Origin: Roseinatronobacter alkalisoli
GTDB lineage: Bacteria > Pseudomonadota > Alphaproteobacteria > Rhodobacterales > Rhodobacteraceae
Assembly: GCF_028745735.1 (NCBI RefSeq)
Contig: NZ_JAQZSM010000003.1
Location: forward strand, 186,001 to 250,000
Direction of reading: 5' to 3'
Length of the DNA: 64,000 bases
How positions within the stretch are numbered: position 1 is the stretch's first letter; every line of letters starts with the position of its first letter. The notes beneath the pieces are model-generated. The model saw only the letters and a list, made by a program, of their open reading frames with translations. It searched no databases and was not told the origin of the DNA. The position numbers and the translations under genes are program-made. Shown here one piece after another: positions 1 to 8,873 of this stretch.

Positions 1-658
1 GGTCCGTAGCCTGCCAGACGGGCCGCCCGACAACGATATGATCCGCCCCGTCCTGCAAGGCGCGCGCGGGTGTGGCGACACGCTTCTGATCACCCAGATC
101 CGCACCTGCAGGGCGTACCCCCGGTGTGACAATCAGCTTGCCCGCCGCTTCAGGCAGGGCGCGGATGGCGGCGGCTTCCTGCGGGCTGGCAATCACCCCG
201 TCCGCCCCGGCAGCCAGCGCGCGGGCGGCACGTTCAAGCGTGAATTCGGTGATGTCGCCCGGTTGCATCATGCCATCATCCAGATCGCCCCGGTCAAGCG
301 AGGTCAGCACTGTCACGCCAAGGATTTTCAGATTCGACCCGCCCGCCCCGTCACGCGCGGCACGCACCACATGCGGGTCGCCATGTACGGTCAGAAAATC
401 CAGATCATATTGCGCAATTCCGCGCACCGCAGACGCCACAGTTGCGCCGATGTCGAAAAATTTCATGTCCAGAAATATGCGCTTGCCATGTTCCTGTTTC
501 AGTTCATTGGCCAGCGCCAACCCGCCGCCGGTCAGCATGCCCAGCCCGATCTTGTAGAAACTGACAGCATCCCCAAGCTGGCGCGCAAGTTCCAGCCCCG
601 CAAGCGCATTGGGCAGATCAAGGGCGACAATCAGGCGGTCATCACTGGGCAAGGTCAT
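1..658 (-). CDS. pyrF: Orotidine 5'-phosphate decarboxylase (3' end cut by window edge)
   Basis: Decarboxylates orotidine 5'-phosphate to UMP, the last step of de novo pyrimidine synthesis, in the cytosol. Reading from an ATG at 658 gives 219 visible codons. The family is about 230 residues long, so roughly the last dozen lie beyond the left edge. The active-site signature FLDMKFFDIGATV is at residues 62-74, with the catalytic Asp64, Lys66 and Asp69. The lysine of FYKIG (residue 36) and a late VTPGVRPAG phosphate-binding segment are also present. An AAGGA ribosome-binding site lies about 10 bases upstream of the start. Family assignment is secure; only completeness is limited. Confidence 0.95.
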   Translation of the reverse strand, partial: MTLPSDDRLIVALDLPNALAGLELARQLGDAVSFYKIGLGMLTGGGLALANELKQEHGKRIFLDMKFFDIGATVASAVRGIAQYDLDFLTVHGDPHVVRAARDGAGGSNLKILGVTVLTSLDRGDLDDGMMQPGDITEFTLERAARALAAGADGVIASPQEAAAIRALPEAAGKLIVTPGVRPAGADLGDQKRVATPARALQDGADHIVVGRPVWQATD

Positions 659-751
659 GGCAGGGCATCCTTTCACGGGGTTGGGTCGACCGGGCCTAGC
701 CGATTGCGCCCCCCACGACAAGATACCGCCACGGGGAGTCGCCGTTGCGCA

Positions 752-2383
752 TCACTCAAAGAAGCTGCGCAGCGTATCGCCAAGCATCATCGTGATCAGG
801 TCCTGCGTGACATAGCCAGTGGGGGGCAGGTCGAAATGACGCTGCGCACCTTCTATCGCGCTGCGGGACTGCGCGTCGAACGTGCCGTCGATTGCGCCGG
901 GGTCCAACCCCATCCGTGCAAGCCGACGTTCGATCAGCACGCGGGTTGGTCCGGTAAGCTGCAATGCCTCCTCCGCCGCGCGGTCATTGGCGCGCTGCGG
1001 GTCTTCTTCGGGCGCGGGCGTTGCAGGCGGGTCCAGTTCATCTATCCGCACAAGCGCATCAGCGGCGAATGCGCCATCCGGCCATTCCACAAGATAGCTT
1101 TCATAGGCATCCACACTGTCACGCCTGCGCGCCTGATCCCAGGCGGCGCGGTCACGGCGCTGGCGGCTGTCGGCCTCTATGCGGTCCAGCCTTTCGCGGG
1201 CAAGCCCTGCGAATATGCCTTGCGGGTAGCGTTCCAGATAACTGCGCAGCCCGGCTTCGTCGCTGCCTGCGCCAGTGGCATCCCAGAAGGCGCGGTCGTC
1301 ACGTTCAGCGACTTCGCGGCGGGCGCGTTCCTCTGCTTCGATTTCGGCGGCACGGCGCGCGGCATGACCGGCAAGCTGCATCACCTGTTCACGGTTCAGA
1401 AAACCGGTTTCATCCAGATTGTTCCGCCCCTGCCATCCGCGAATGGCCGCGCGCGTGCCCGGCCCGAATATACCATCAACCCCGCGGGTATTGAACCCCA
1501 GCGTTGTCAGATCGCGCTGAATCGCGCGGCGCTCATCGCGTGTCAGGGCCAACGCATCTTCAATACGTTCAGGGCTGTTACGCAGGCGGTCAATCGCGCC
1601 ACGTGCGGCCTGTGCGTTCAGGCCATTGGGAAACCGGTCCAGATAGGACTGATAGGCCGCTTCGGTATTGGCCTGCTGCGCATCGGCCCAGGCCTGACGA
1701 TCCGCGCGCGCAACCGGAGCAAAGCCTGCGGGCAGCAACGGCACCAGCGGCGAAATCGTGCCTTCGCCGGACAGACCGCGCGTCTGGTCCACCACATCCG
1801 ACAACACTGCACCGGGGCGCAGAATGGCGCGCAGCCCCTGCCCCACCTGCGGAACCGGGCCGCGCACGACACCCACCCCCTGCGGCACCAACAGGCGCGC
1901 AGGCAGCCCGCCTGCCAGCCCGTCGCCATAGCTGCCACGCGACAAGTCCCCCCCGGCCAGCCAAAGCTGCGCGGCCTCTGCCGCGCCGGTCGCGATTTCC
2001 ATGATTACATCCAGCCGCAATCCCGCGCTGTCGGCCATCGCCAGACCGGGTTCATCGGCATCCACGCCCAGAAACCACGCGCCGCTGCGCGAATGCACAA
2101 AATGCCCGGCCAGCACCACAATAACACGGTCCGCGCCATCGCGCTGAATCCGCGCATAGCTGCCTGCAAGCTGCGCTCGCATTTCTTCGGTGGTCAGATT
2201 GCGGCCTGAAACCACCTGAAACCCGGCGGATTCCAGCGTCGCGCTTATATCCAGAATCTGGTCTGCCCCGCGCAGGTTCGCGGCGTGGTCATAACTGTCA
2301 TTTGCGATGACAAGCGCCAGTCCCGCCGCATGAAGCGGTTTGACCAGAAGCAACACAAACAGGACCAGAAAACCCAAACGCAT
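752..2383 (-). CDS. Secreted caspase-like (C14 fold) protein with two peptidoglycan-binding domains, probably catalytically dead
   Basis: A 543-residue exported protein. A signal peptide (residues 1-19, ending PLHAA) precedes a caspase/C14-like domain to about residue 230. The His-containing strand is visible (VIVVLAGHFVHS, His94), but the position where the family has Asp-Ala-Cys reads LWLAGGDLSRG, without cysteine, so proteolytic activity is doubtful. Two PG_binding_1-type repeats follow (about residues 278-320 and 478-530, each with a G-x-I/F-D-G-x-F core), separated by TPR-like YxxYLxxxPxG segments. Together these suggest a periplasmic wall-associated scaffold. The domain reading comes from the sequence; the function is inferred. 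It lies just downstream of the ABC/ligase operon on the same strand, but a shared role is not apparent. Confidence 0.8.
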   Translation of the reverse strand: MRLGFLVLFVLLLVKPLHAAGLALVIANDSYDHAANLRGADQILDISATLESAGFQVVSGRNLTTEEMRAQLAGSYARIQRDGADRVIVVLAGHFVHSRSGAWFLGVDADEPGLAMADSAGLRLDVIMEIATGAAEAAQLWLAGGDLSRGSYGDGLAGGLPARLLVPQGVGVVRGPVPQVGQGLRAILRPGAVLSDVVDQTRGLSGEGTISPLVPLLPAGFAPVARADRQAWADAQQANTEAAYQSYLDRFPNGLNAQAARGAIDRLRNSPERIEDALALTRDERRAIQRDLTTLGFNTRGVDGIFGPGTRAAIRGWQGRNNLDETGFLNREQVMQLAGHAARRAAEIEAEERARREVAERDDRAFWDATGAGSDEAGLRSYLERYPQGIFAGLARERLDRIEADSRQRRDRAAWDQARRRDSVDAYESYLVEWPDGAFAADALVRIDELDPPATPAPEEDPQRANDRAAEEALQLTGPTRVLIERRLARMGLDPGAIDGTFDAQSRSAIEGAQRHFDLPPTGYVTQDLITMMLGDTLRSFFE

Positions 2384-2419
2384 GACGACATCCCCACTGT
2401 TAACCTATGCAGGGGGTCA

Positions 2420-3637
2420 TCAGTCGTAGCGGCGCAGATCCTCTATCACCAGCCCGTCATTGGGCAGCGACCCCGGAGGCACCAGATCAACCTCACCCCT
2501 GAGTTTCAGCGTAGACAGTACCGTCGCTTCATACAATGCCGGATTCGTCGCGCGGGTTTCGATCCGCACTGTCATCACGTCCTTTTCACCAACGCGCGTG
2601 GCAATCACCCGCGCGCGGTGAATTTCATCATGATGGGACACAAGTGCCGCCACCTGTTCGGGGCGCACGAACATACCCTTGATCTTGGTCGTCTGGTCAG
2701 CGCGGCCCATCCACCCCTTGATGCGCATATTGGTACGCCCACAGGGGCTTTGCCCCGGCAGAACGGCGCTCAGATCACCGGTGGCAAAGCGGATCAGCGG
2801 GTAATCGGCATTCAGCGTGGTGACAAGAATTTCGCCCACCTCACCCTGCGGGACAGGATCGCCGGTTCCGGGGCGCACGATTTCGACAATCACCCCTTCA
2901 TCCACCACCATTCCTTCCATCGCGTCGGTTTCATAGGCAACATTGCCCAGATCGGCGGTCGCATAGCATTGGCGAGCGGTGATCCCCCGGTCGCGGTAAA
3001 AATCGCGCAGGGACGGAAATAGCGCGCCGCCGCCCATAACCGCCTTGGTGATCTGCAACGCGACGCCCATCTCATCGGCCTTATCAAGGATGATCTTCAG
3101 GAAATCGGGTGTTCCCGCATAGACGGTGCTGCCGATATCGCGCGCGGCAATCACCTGCAACTCGGTCTGGCCGGTGCCTGCTGGCAAAACCGTGGCCCCG
3201 ACCGCGCGCGCGGCGTTTTCAAACATCATGCCTGCAGGCACCAGATGATAGGAAAAGCAGTTCTGCAAGATATCGCCGCGCCCGATATGGCTGGCATGCA
3301 GAAACCGGCCCAGCCGCCACCAATCCGCCGACACGCGCCCGGGTTCATAGATCGGACCGGGGGACTGAAAGACATGCTCGAATTCGGCAAGCGCCGTTGC
3401 ACTCAGCCCGCCAAAGGGGGGCTGCGCGGCCTGCGCGCCCGTCAGGTCGGATTTGCGCAGCACCGGCAAGCGCGCAAGCGACGCGCGGTCTGTCACTGCG
3501 CGCGCATCGATATCACCCAGATGCGCAGCCATTGCAGGCGCGCGCAGGGCATTGGAAACAGCCTTTGGCAAAGCCGTGGCAATATCTGCGCTGCGGGCTT
3601 CCTGTGATCGGGTTTCCAAAGGGTCGAACGGGGTCAT
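2420..3637 (-). CDS. Phenylacetate-CoA ligase-like (PaaK family) AMP-forming ligase
   Basis: A 405-residue member of the adenylate-forming PaaK family, which activates aromatic or other carboxylic acids with ATP and CoA. Recognisable are a central QCYATADLGNVAYE segment matching the adenine-binding region of PaaK proteins, the RFATGDLSAVLPG segment carrying the ribose-binding Asp, and the C-terminal hinge RADQTTKIKGMFVRPEQV. It is somewhat shorter than classical PaaK (about 430-440). It is the last gene of the branched-chain-type ABC operon, so the substrate is probably the acid the transporter imports. The start at 3637 has an AAAAGG site 7-8 bases upstream. The exact acid cannot be read from the sequence. 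Confidence 0.85.
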   Translation of the reverse strand: MTPFDPLETRSQEARSADIATALPKAVSNALRAPAMAAHLGDIDARAVTDRASLARLPVLRKSDLTGAQAAQPPFGGLSATALAEFEHVFQSPGPIYEPGRVSADWWRLGRFLHASHIGRGDILQNCFSYHLVPAGMMFENAARAVGATVLPAGTGQTELQVIAARDIGSTVYAGTPDFLKIILDKADEMGVALQITKAVMGGGALFPSLRDFYRDRGITARQCYATADLGNVAYETDAMEGMVVDEGVIVEIVRPGTGDPVPQGEVGEILVTTLNADYPLIRFATGDLSAVLPGQSPCGRTNMRIKGWMGRADQTTKIKGMFVRPEQVAALVSHHDEIHRARVIATRVGEKDVMTVRIETRATNPALYEATVLSTLKLRGEVDLVPPGSLPNDGLVIEDLRRYD

Positions 3638-3694
3638 GGCGGTGCCTTTTGGGTGATAGCGGCGGAATTGCGTGGGGGCGTCAGGGGCGTCTGG

Positions 3695-4537
3695 TCACGC
3701 CAGCCAGCGCTTGCGGCGGCGATAGCTGCGCACCTCGCGGAAACTTTTGCGGCCCTTGTCGGACATGCCCAGATAGAATTCCTTCACATCGGGGTTTTCG
3801 CGCAATTCCTGCGCGCTACCTTCCATGACAATGCGCCCGTTTTCCATGATGAAACCTGTCGTCGCATAGCGCAGCGCGACATTGGTGTTCTGTTCGGCCA
3901 GCAGGAAGGTCACGCCCTGCTCGCGGTTCAGCCGCGCAACAATTTCGAAAATCTGTTCCACAAGCTGCGGGGCCAGCCCCATCGAGGGTTCATCCAGCAG
4001 GATCATCGAGGGGCGCGACATCAGCGCGCGCCCGATGGCGGTCATCTGCTGTTCACCGCCGGATGTGTAGCCAGCCTGGCTTTTGCGGCGTTCCTTCAGG
4101 CGCGGAAAATATTCATAGACAAGATCAAGTTCCGCCGCCACTGCACCGCGCCCGTCTGTGCGGGTATAGGCCCCGGTCAGCAGGTTTTCCTCGACGGTCA
4201 GATGTTCAAAACAATGGCGCCCTTCCATTACCTGCACGACACCGGATTTCACCAGATCAGCCGGGTCCAGACCCACGACATTGCGCCCTTCATACAGGAT
4301 GCTGCCCTTGGTCACTTCGCCGCGTTCGGAATGGATAAGGTTGGAAATCGCTTTCAGCGTTGTCGATTTGCCAGCGCCATTGCCGCCCAGAATAGCCGTG
4401 ATACCGCCTTTGGGCACATCAAGACTGACACCTTTCAGCGCAAGGATGACGTGGTTGTAAAGCACTTCGATATTGTTGACTTCCAGAAGCGTCGTCTGCT
4501 GGGGGCTTGCATCAAGCATCGGATCGGGCTTTCGCAT
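3695..4537 (-). CDS. livF: Branched-chain-type ABC transporter ATPase, LivF-like
   Basis: A 280-residue ABC ATPase of the LivF subgroup that powers uptake through the LivH/LivM permease pair. Walker A is GGNGAGKST (about residues 50-58), the signature is SGGEQQM, and Walker B with its glutamate is MILLDEPSMG. The H-loop region lies near FLLAEQNTNVALRYA. It is longer than the usual ~235 residues because of an N-terminal extension and a basic C-terminal tail (KSFREVRSYRRRKRWL). An alternative start at 4519 (MLDAS) is possible; neither has a clear ribosome-binding site. The gene symbol reflects the family; the substrate may not be leucine, isoleucine or valine given the ligase genes alongside. 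Confidence 0.88.
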   Translation of the reverse strand: MRKPDPMLDASPQQTTLLEVNNIEVLYNHVILALKGVSLDVPKGGITAILGGNGAGKSTTLKAISNLIHSERGEVTKGSILYEGRNVVGLDPADLVKSGVVQVMEGRHCFEHLTVEENLLTGAYTRTDGRGAVAAELDLVYEYFPRLKERRKSQAGYTSGGEQQMTAIGRALMSRPSMILLDEPSMGLAPQLVEQIFEIVARLNREQGVTFLLAEQNTNVALRYATTGFIMENGRIVMEGSAQELRENPDVKEFYLGMSDKGRKSFREVRSYRRRKRWLA

Positions 4538-4585
4538 TCGGGTGAGGGAAGCGGCCCCGGATCAGGTCCGGGACCACTGCTGTGC

Positions 4586-5878
4586 TTAGTTCAGGCAGGC
4601 CGGGCTGATGTTGTTTTCAGCCGCATAGGCAATGCTGTCATCCATCGCCATTTCCATGATCAGTTCGCGATCAGGGTCGATCCAGTCGGTGATCAGGTTC
4701 CATTCACCCGCTTGCGCATCCCATTGCTGGATCATCGCAGCGCCTGAACCGCCATGGTTTTCACAGGCCACCGAGAAGGCAGGACCGAAATTCGGCAGGC
4801 CCAGTTCGACCATCAGTTCCTCGGTGATTTCCAGATTGGCCATGCCATCGCGCATCATCGCGGGCGTGATGGCAGCGACACCATGGATTTCCTGTGCCTT
4901 CTTTGCGGCTTCTACCGCCAGCATGGCTGCATACATGCCACGCGAATACAGCACGGTGCCGACCTCGTCGCCGGTGCCGGCATATTTGCCCGCGTCAATG
5001 ACATAGCGCTGCATGTCCTCATAGATCGGATAATCCATGCCTGTGCCGTGCATCGCCAGCGCCTTGTAGCCATGCGCGCCATCACCCACAGGACGGACAT
5101 CCTGCTGAGAACCGGACCACCACACGCCGATGAAATTTTCCATCGGGAAGCGGATATTGGCGGCTTCCTGAATGGCGGTCGGGTTCATGACGCCCCAGCC
5201 CCACATGACCACATAATCGGGGCGTTCACGCCGGATCTGCAACCACTGGCTGCCCTGTTCCTGACCGGGACTGTCCACGCCGATGCTCAGAAATTCATAT
5301 CCGTGACGTTCGGCCAGACGCTCCAGCGTCGGGATGGGTTCGCGCCCATAGGCAGAGTTATGGTAAAGCAGCGCGATCTTCTTGCCTTCAAGGCTGCCGT
5401 CATTTTCATCCAGCAGGTAGTTGATGATCACGCTGGCCCCGTCCCAGTAATTCGCCGGGTAGTTGAAGGTCCAGTTGAACACTTCGCCATTCACCGCAGA
5501 TGTGCGCCCATAGCCCATGGTGTGCATGGGAATGCCATCTTCCATGGTGCGCGGGATCAGCTGATAGGTGATGCCGGTGGACAAGGGCTGAATCACCAGC
5601 GGATTGTCATTGCGGATGGACTGATAGCATTCGACCCCGCGTTCAGTGTTATAGGCGGTTTCGCATTCGGTCTGCCGGATCGGCACGCCGCCGATCCCGC
5701 CATCGCGTTCATTGATCAGCGTCAGGTAATCGGAATACCCGTCCGCAAAGGGAATGCCCCCTGCAGCGAACGGCCCTGTCCGGTAGCTGAGTGACGGAAA
5801 GTGAAGCGTATCCGCCAGTGTCGGCCCTGCTACTACCATGGTTGCCGCAAGTGTCGCGGCCAGTCTGGTCATCTTCAT
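4586..5878 (-). CDS. ABC transporter periplasmic substrate-binding protein (branched-chain amino acid/amide type)
   Basis: A periplasmic binding protein of the Leu/Ile/Val-type (ANF receptor fold), 430 residues from the chosen start. ATG at 5878 (MKMTRL) is preferred over the in-frame ATG at 5893 because GGAGGAGAA lies immediately before it and would otherwise be coding. The signal peptide is residues 1-23 (ATMVVAGPTLA, then DT). Features of the class are the early YRTGPFA and SDYLTLIN segments and the KIALLYHNSAYGRE hinge segment. The chain is longer than LivK (~370), as is usual for the subgroup that travels with AMP-forming ligases. The ligand is unknown; an aromatic or other organic acid is plausible from the neighbouring CoA ligases. 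Confidence 0.88.
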   Translation of the reverse strand: MKMTRLAATLAATMVVAGPTLADTLHFPSLSYRTGPFAAGGIPFADGYSDYLTLINERDGGIGGVPIRQTECETAYNTERGVECYQSIRNDNPLVIQPLSTGITYQLIPRTMEDGIPMHTMGYGRTSAVNGEVFNWTFNYPANYWDGASVIINYLLDENDGSLEGKKIALLYHNSAYGREPIPTLERLAERHGYEFLSIGVDSPGQEQGSQWLQIRRERPDYVVMWGWGVMNPTAIQEAANIRFPMENFIGVWWSGSQQDVRPVGDGAHGYKALAMHGTGMDYPIYEDMQRYVIDAGKYAGTGDEVGTVLYSRGMYAAMLAVEAAKKAQEIHGVAAITPAMMRDGMANLEITEELMVELGLPNFGPAFSVACENHGGSGAAMIQQWDAQAGEWNLITDWIDPDRELIMEMAMDDSIAYAAENNISPACLN

Positions 5879-5927
5879 CGGTTCTCCTCCCATATGGATG
5901 ACGTTTCTTGAAATCGACCTGCCCCAA

Positions 5928-7004
5928 TCAGTAAGGGAAAGGCCAAAGGCGCAGTTTTTCCTTTATTGTGCGCCATAATGCGGCGATGCCATGCGGCTCG
6001 ACGATCAGAAAGACGATGATCAGTGCGCCCACAATCATGATTTCCAGATGCGCAGCCAGATCGGTGGGCCAGCCCAGCGAATTGACTAACAGCAGTTTCA
6101 GCAGAACAGGCCCGACAATCAGAAACGCCGCCCCTGCGAAAGCCCCGAAAATGGACCCCAGCCCGCCGATGATCACCATGAACAGAACAAGGAATGACTT
6201 GTCGATGCCGAATGCCTCGCCTGCTTCGGCAGCACCCAAATAGACAGCAAACAGCAGCGCGCCGGAAATGCCCACAAGGAAACTGGACACCGCGAAGGCC
6301 GTAAGTTTGGCAATCAGCGGGTTTACCCCGATGATCTCGGCGGCGATGTCCATGTCGCGGATGGCCATCCATTTGCGCCCCATGCTGCCGCGTGTCAGAT
6401 TGCGCGCAAGCCAGGCGCTGGCGACAAGAAAGCACAGGCATATCATATACATCGACACTGCCGATGCACGCGGCCCGGTGACAGGGACGCCAAATACCTC
6501 GCGCGTGGGGGCGGAAATCATGCCGGTGGGCGAATAGTTGTAGAACCATGCAGTGCGTGTGAACAGCCAGATCAGAAAGAACTGCGCGGCCAATGTCGCC
6601 ACCGCCAGATAGAACCCCTTAATCCGCAAGGATGGCAGGCCGAACAACACGCCGACACATGCGGTCACCATGCCCGCAATGATGATGACGAAAATGATGT
6701 TCAACTCGGGAAACGCCGTCATCATCTTATAGCTGGCATAGGCCCCCACCGCCATGAACCCGCCCGTGCCCAGGGATAACTGCCCGCAATAGCCGATCAG
6801 GATATTCAGCCCCAATGCCGCAATCGCATAGATCAGGAAGGGAACAACAATCGAATTGGCCCAGTAATCATTGATGATCAGCGGCATGACCAGAAAGGCA
6901 AAACCCAGCAGAACATAATAGCCATAACGATCGAATTTTATCGGAAAGGTCTGGCTGTCGGCGACATAGCTTGTCTTGAAATCGCCTGCTTCACGGTAAA
7001 GCAT
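5928..7004 (-). CDS. livM: Branched-chain-type ABC transporter permease, LivM-like
   Basis: A 358-residue inner-membrane permease with about ten hydrophobic segments and the LivM-class landmarks GYCGQLSLGTGGFMAVGAYA (residues ~91-110) and GGLGSIFGAFAGAAFL near the C-terminus, the cytoplasmic loop that contacts the ATPases. It pairs with the LivH-like protein encoded 4 bases upstream in the operon (7009-7995), indicating translational coupling. An AGGA site lies just before the ATG at 7004. The final residues (TIKEKLRLWPFPY) are cytoplasmic and basic. The family call is firm; the imported substrate is not determined by the permease sequence. Confidence 0.9.
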   Translation of the reverse strand: MLYREAGDFKTSYVADSQTFPIKFDRYGYYVLLGFAFLVMPLIINDYWANSIVVPFLIYAIAALGLNILIGYCGQLSLGTGGFMAVGAYASYKMMTAFPELNIIFVIIIAGMVTACVGVLFGLPSLRIKGFYLAVATLAAQFFLIWLFTRTAWFYNYSPTGMISAPTREVFGVPVTGPRASAVSMYMICLCFLVASAWLARNLTRGSMGRKWMAIRDMDIAAEIIGVNPLIAKLTAFAVSSFLVGISGALLFAVYLGAAEAGEAFGIDKSFLVLFMVIIGGLGSIFGAFAGAAFLIVGPVLLKLLLVNSLGWPTDLAAHLEIMIVGALIIVFLIVEPHGIAALWRTIKEKLRLWPFPY

Positions 7005-7008
7005 ATTC

Positions 7009-7995
7009 CTAAACCCTTTCGATGATACGTTCGCCGAACAGGCCCTGCGGCCGGAACAGCAGGAAGACCAGCGCCAGCATATAAGCGAACCAGTTCTCAG
7101 TGGCGCCGCCGATGATGGGGTTCATGAAGAAGTCGAACAGCTTTTCACCGACACCGATGATCAGCCCGCCCACAATCGCACCGGGGATGGATGTGAACCC
7201 CCCCAGGATCAGCACAGGCAGCGCCTTCAGCGCAATCAGCGACAGCGAAAACTGCACACCCGATTTCGACCCCCACATGATACCCGCAACCAGCGCCACG
7301 ATGCCCGCAATCGACCATGTAAGCACCCAGATGAAGCGCAGCGAAATGCCCACCGAAAGCGCTGCCTGATGGTCATCGGCCACAGCGCGCAAGGCGCGGC
7401 CCTGCTTGGTGTATTGCGAAAACACCGTCAGCACGGCAACCAGCACAGCTGCAATTCCCGCCGCCCAGATTTCCAGCCGGTCAATATAGAACCCATAGCC
7501 GAACCAGTTGAAGGTTGCGTCATCCACGGCCATGGACATGCCCTTGGGCAGGCCGACATCCAGCGCCTTCACCTCGGCGCCCCACATGATGTCCCCGAAC
7601 CCTTCCAGAAAATAGGCAAGACCAATGGTTGCCATGAACAGGATGATCGGTTCCTGATTGATCAGATGTTTCAGAATGAAGCGTTCCACCAGAATGGCCA
7701 GCCCGATCATCACCAGAACCGTTGCCGGAATGGCCAGCACCGTGGGCATGTTCCAGCCGAAATGATGCAACCTTGTGCCCAGCGTGGCGTTGATCAGGTG
7801 CGAAAACGGAATCTGGCCGGACTGGAACCCTACCAGTGTCAGTGCCGCAAACAGCGCCAGCACACCCTGGGCAAAATTGAATATGCCGCTGGCCTTGAAG
7901 ATCAGCACGAAGCCAAGCGCCACCAGCGCATACATCACGCCTGCGGTCAGCCCGTTCAGCGACGCCTCCAGCGCGAAAAGTAACGTATCAGGCAT
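7009..7995 (-). CDS. livH: Branched-chain-type ABC transporter permease, LivH-like
   Basis: A 328-residue inner-membrane permease with about eight hydrophobic spans and the LivH signatures LNGLTAGVMYALVALGFVLI at the N-terminus, FNFAQG, and the EAA-like loop GGFTSIPGAIVGGLIIGVGE (residues ~272-291). It forms the heteromeric membrane pore with the LivM-like protein. It is slightly longer than typical LivH (~300) because of the loop containing LINATLGTRLHHFGWNMP. A purine-rich GGGAGGGGG site precedes the ATG at 7995. It lies in the same minus-strand operon as the ATPases and ligases. Confidence 0.9.
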   Translation of the reverse strand: MPDTLLFALEASLNGLTAGVMYALVALGFVLIFKASGIFNFAQGVLALFAALTLVGFQSGQIPFSHLINATLGTRLHHFGWNMPTVLAIPATVLVMIGLAILVERFILKHLINQEPIILFMATIGLAYFLEGFGDIMWGAEVKALDVGLPKGMSMAVDDATFNWFGYGFYIDRLEIWAAGIAAVLVAVLTVFSQYTKQGRALRAVADDHQAALSVGISLRFIWVLTWSIAGIVALVAGIMWGSKSGVQFSLSLIALKALPVLILGGFTSIPGAIVGGLIIGVGEKLFDFFMNPIIGGATENWFAYMLALVFLLFRPQGLFGERIIERV

Positions 7996-8027
7996 GTCTG
8001 CCCCCTCCCCTGCGGTCTGTCGCCTGT

Positions 8028-8873
8028 TCAGTCATGGGCAACCCCAAGATAGGCATTGATGACTTCCTGATTGTTGCGCACCTCGTCAGGGGTGCCGTCC
8101 CCGATCTTCTTGCCGTAATCCATGACCACCACGCGGTCGGACAGGTCCATGACCACGCCCATGTCATGTTCGATCAGAACTGTCGTGGTGCCGAATTCGT
8201 CATTCACATCCAGAATGAAGCGGCACATGTCTTCCTTTTCCTCGACATTCATGCCGGCCATCGGTTCATCCAGCAGCAGGATTGCTGGTTCCGCCGCCAG
8301 TGCGCGGGCCAGTTCCACACGCTTTTTCAGCCCATAGGGCAGCCGTGACACGGGCGTTTTGCGGATATGCTGGATTTCCAGAAAATCGATGATCTTTTCG
8401 ACCTGCGCACGGTTCTCCGCTTCTTCGCGGGCAGCGCGCCCCCACCAGATGGCCTGTTGAAACATGTTCGCTTTCATGTGGTGCAGGCGGCCGGTCATGA
8501 TGTTGTCCAGCACGCTCATGCCTTCAAACAAGGCGATATTCTGGAATGTGCGGGCAATGCCCTGCTGTGCCACCTGATAGGGGCGCATGGCCGGGCGTTT
8601 GTAACCCTTGTAGATGACTTCGCCTTCCTGCGGGTGGTAGAAGCCGGAAATGACATTCAGCATGGAGGATTTGCCCGCACCATTCGGGCCGATAATGGCG
8701 CGGATTTCCCCCCAGCGAATGTCGAAACTGATATCCTTGATGGCCACGACGCCCCCAAACCGCAGGGTAATGTTGCGCATTTCCATCGCAACCCCGCCAA
8801 TCTTGCGCCCGTCAGCGGTCATATACCCTTCATCTGTCACGGTATCGCGCATCCCTTCCCCCTGCCCGCTCAT
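8028..8873 (-). CDS. livG: Branched-chain-type ABC transporter ATPase, LivG-like
   Basis: A 281-residue ABC ATPase of the LivG subgroup. Walker A is GPNGAGKSS (about residues 62-70), with a serine in place of the usual final threonine. The degenerate signature region reads SRLPYGLKKRVELARAL, normal for LivG proteins, and Walker B is ILLLDEPMAGMN. The C-terminal segment EVINAYLGVAHD is the conserved LivG tail. Its ATG overlaps the stop of the upstream acyl-CoA synthetase by four bases (ATGA at 8870-8873), so the two are translationally coupled. It forms an ATPase heterodimer with the LivF-like protein encoded four genes further on. Confidence 0.9.
   Translation of the reverse strand: MSGQGEGMRDTVTDEGYMTADGRKIGGVAMEMRNITLRFGGVVAIKDISFDIRWGEIRAIIGPNGAGKSSMLNVISGFYHPQEGEVIYKGYKRPAMRPYQVAQQGIARTFQNIALFEGMSVLDNIMTGRLHHMKANMFQQAIWWGRAAREEAENRAQVEKIIDFLEIQHIRKTPVSRLPYGLKKRVELARALAAEPAILLLDEPMAGMNVEEKEDMCRFILDVNDEFGTTTVLIEHDMGVVMDLSDRVVVMDYGKKIGDGTPDEVRNNQEVINAYLGVAHD

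Noticed and set aside
38-2209. Very long plus-strand open frame (723 codons) opposite pyrF and the caspase-like gene
   Set aside because: It is the antisense shadow of high-GC genes; its translation has no family features and the minus-strand genes explain both segments.
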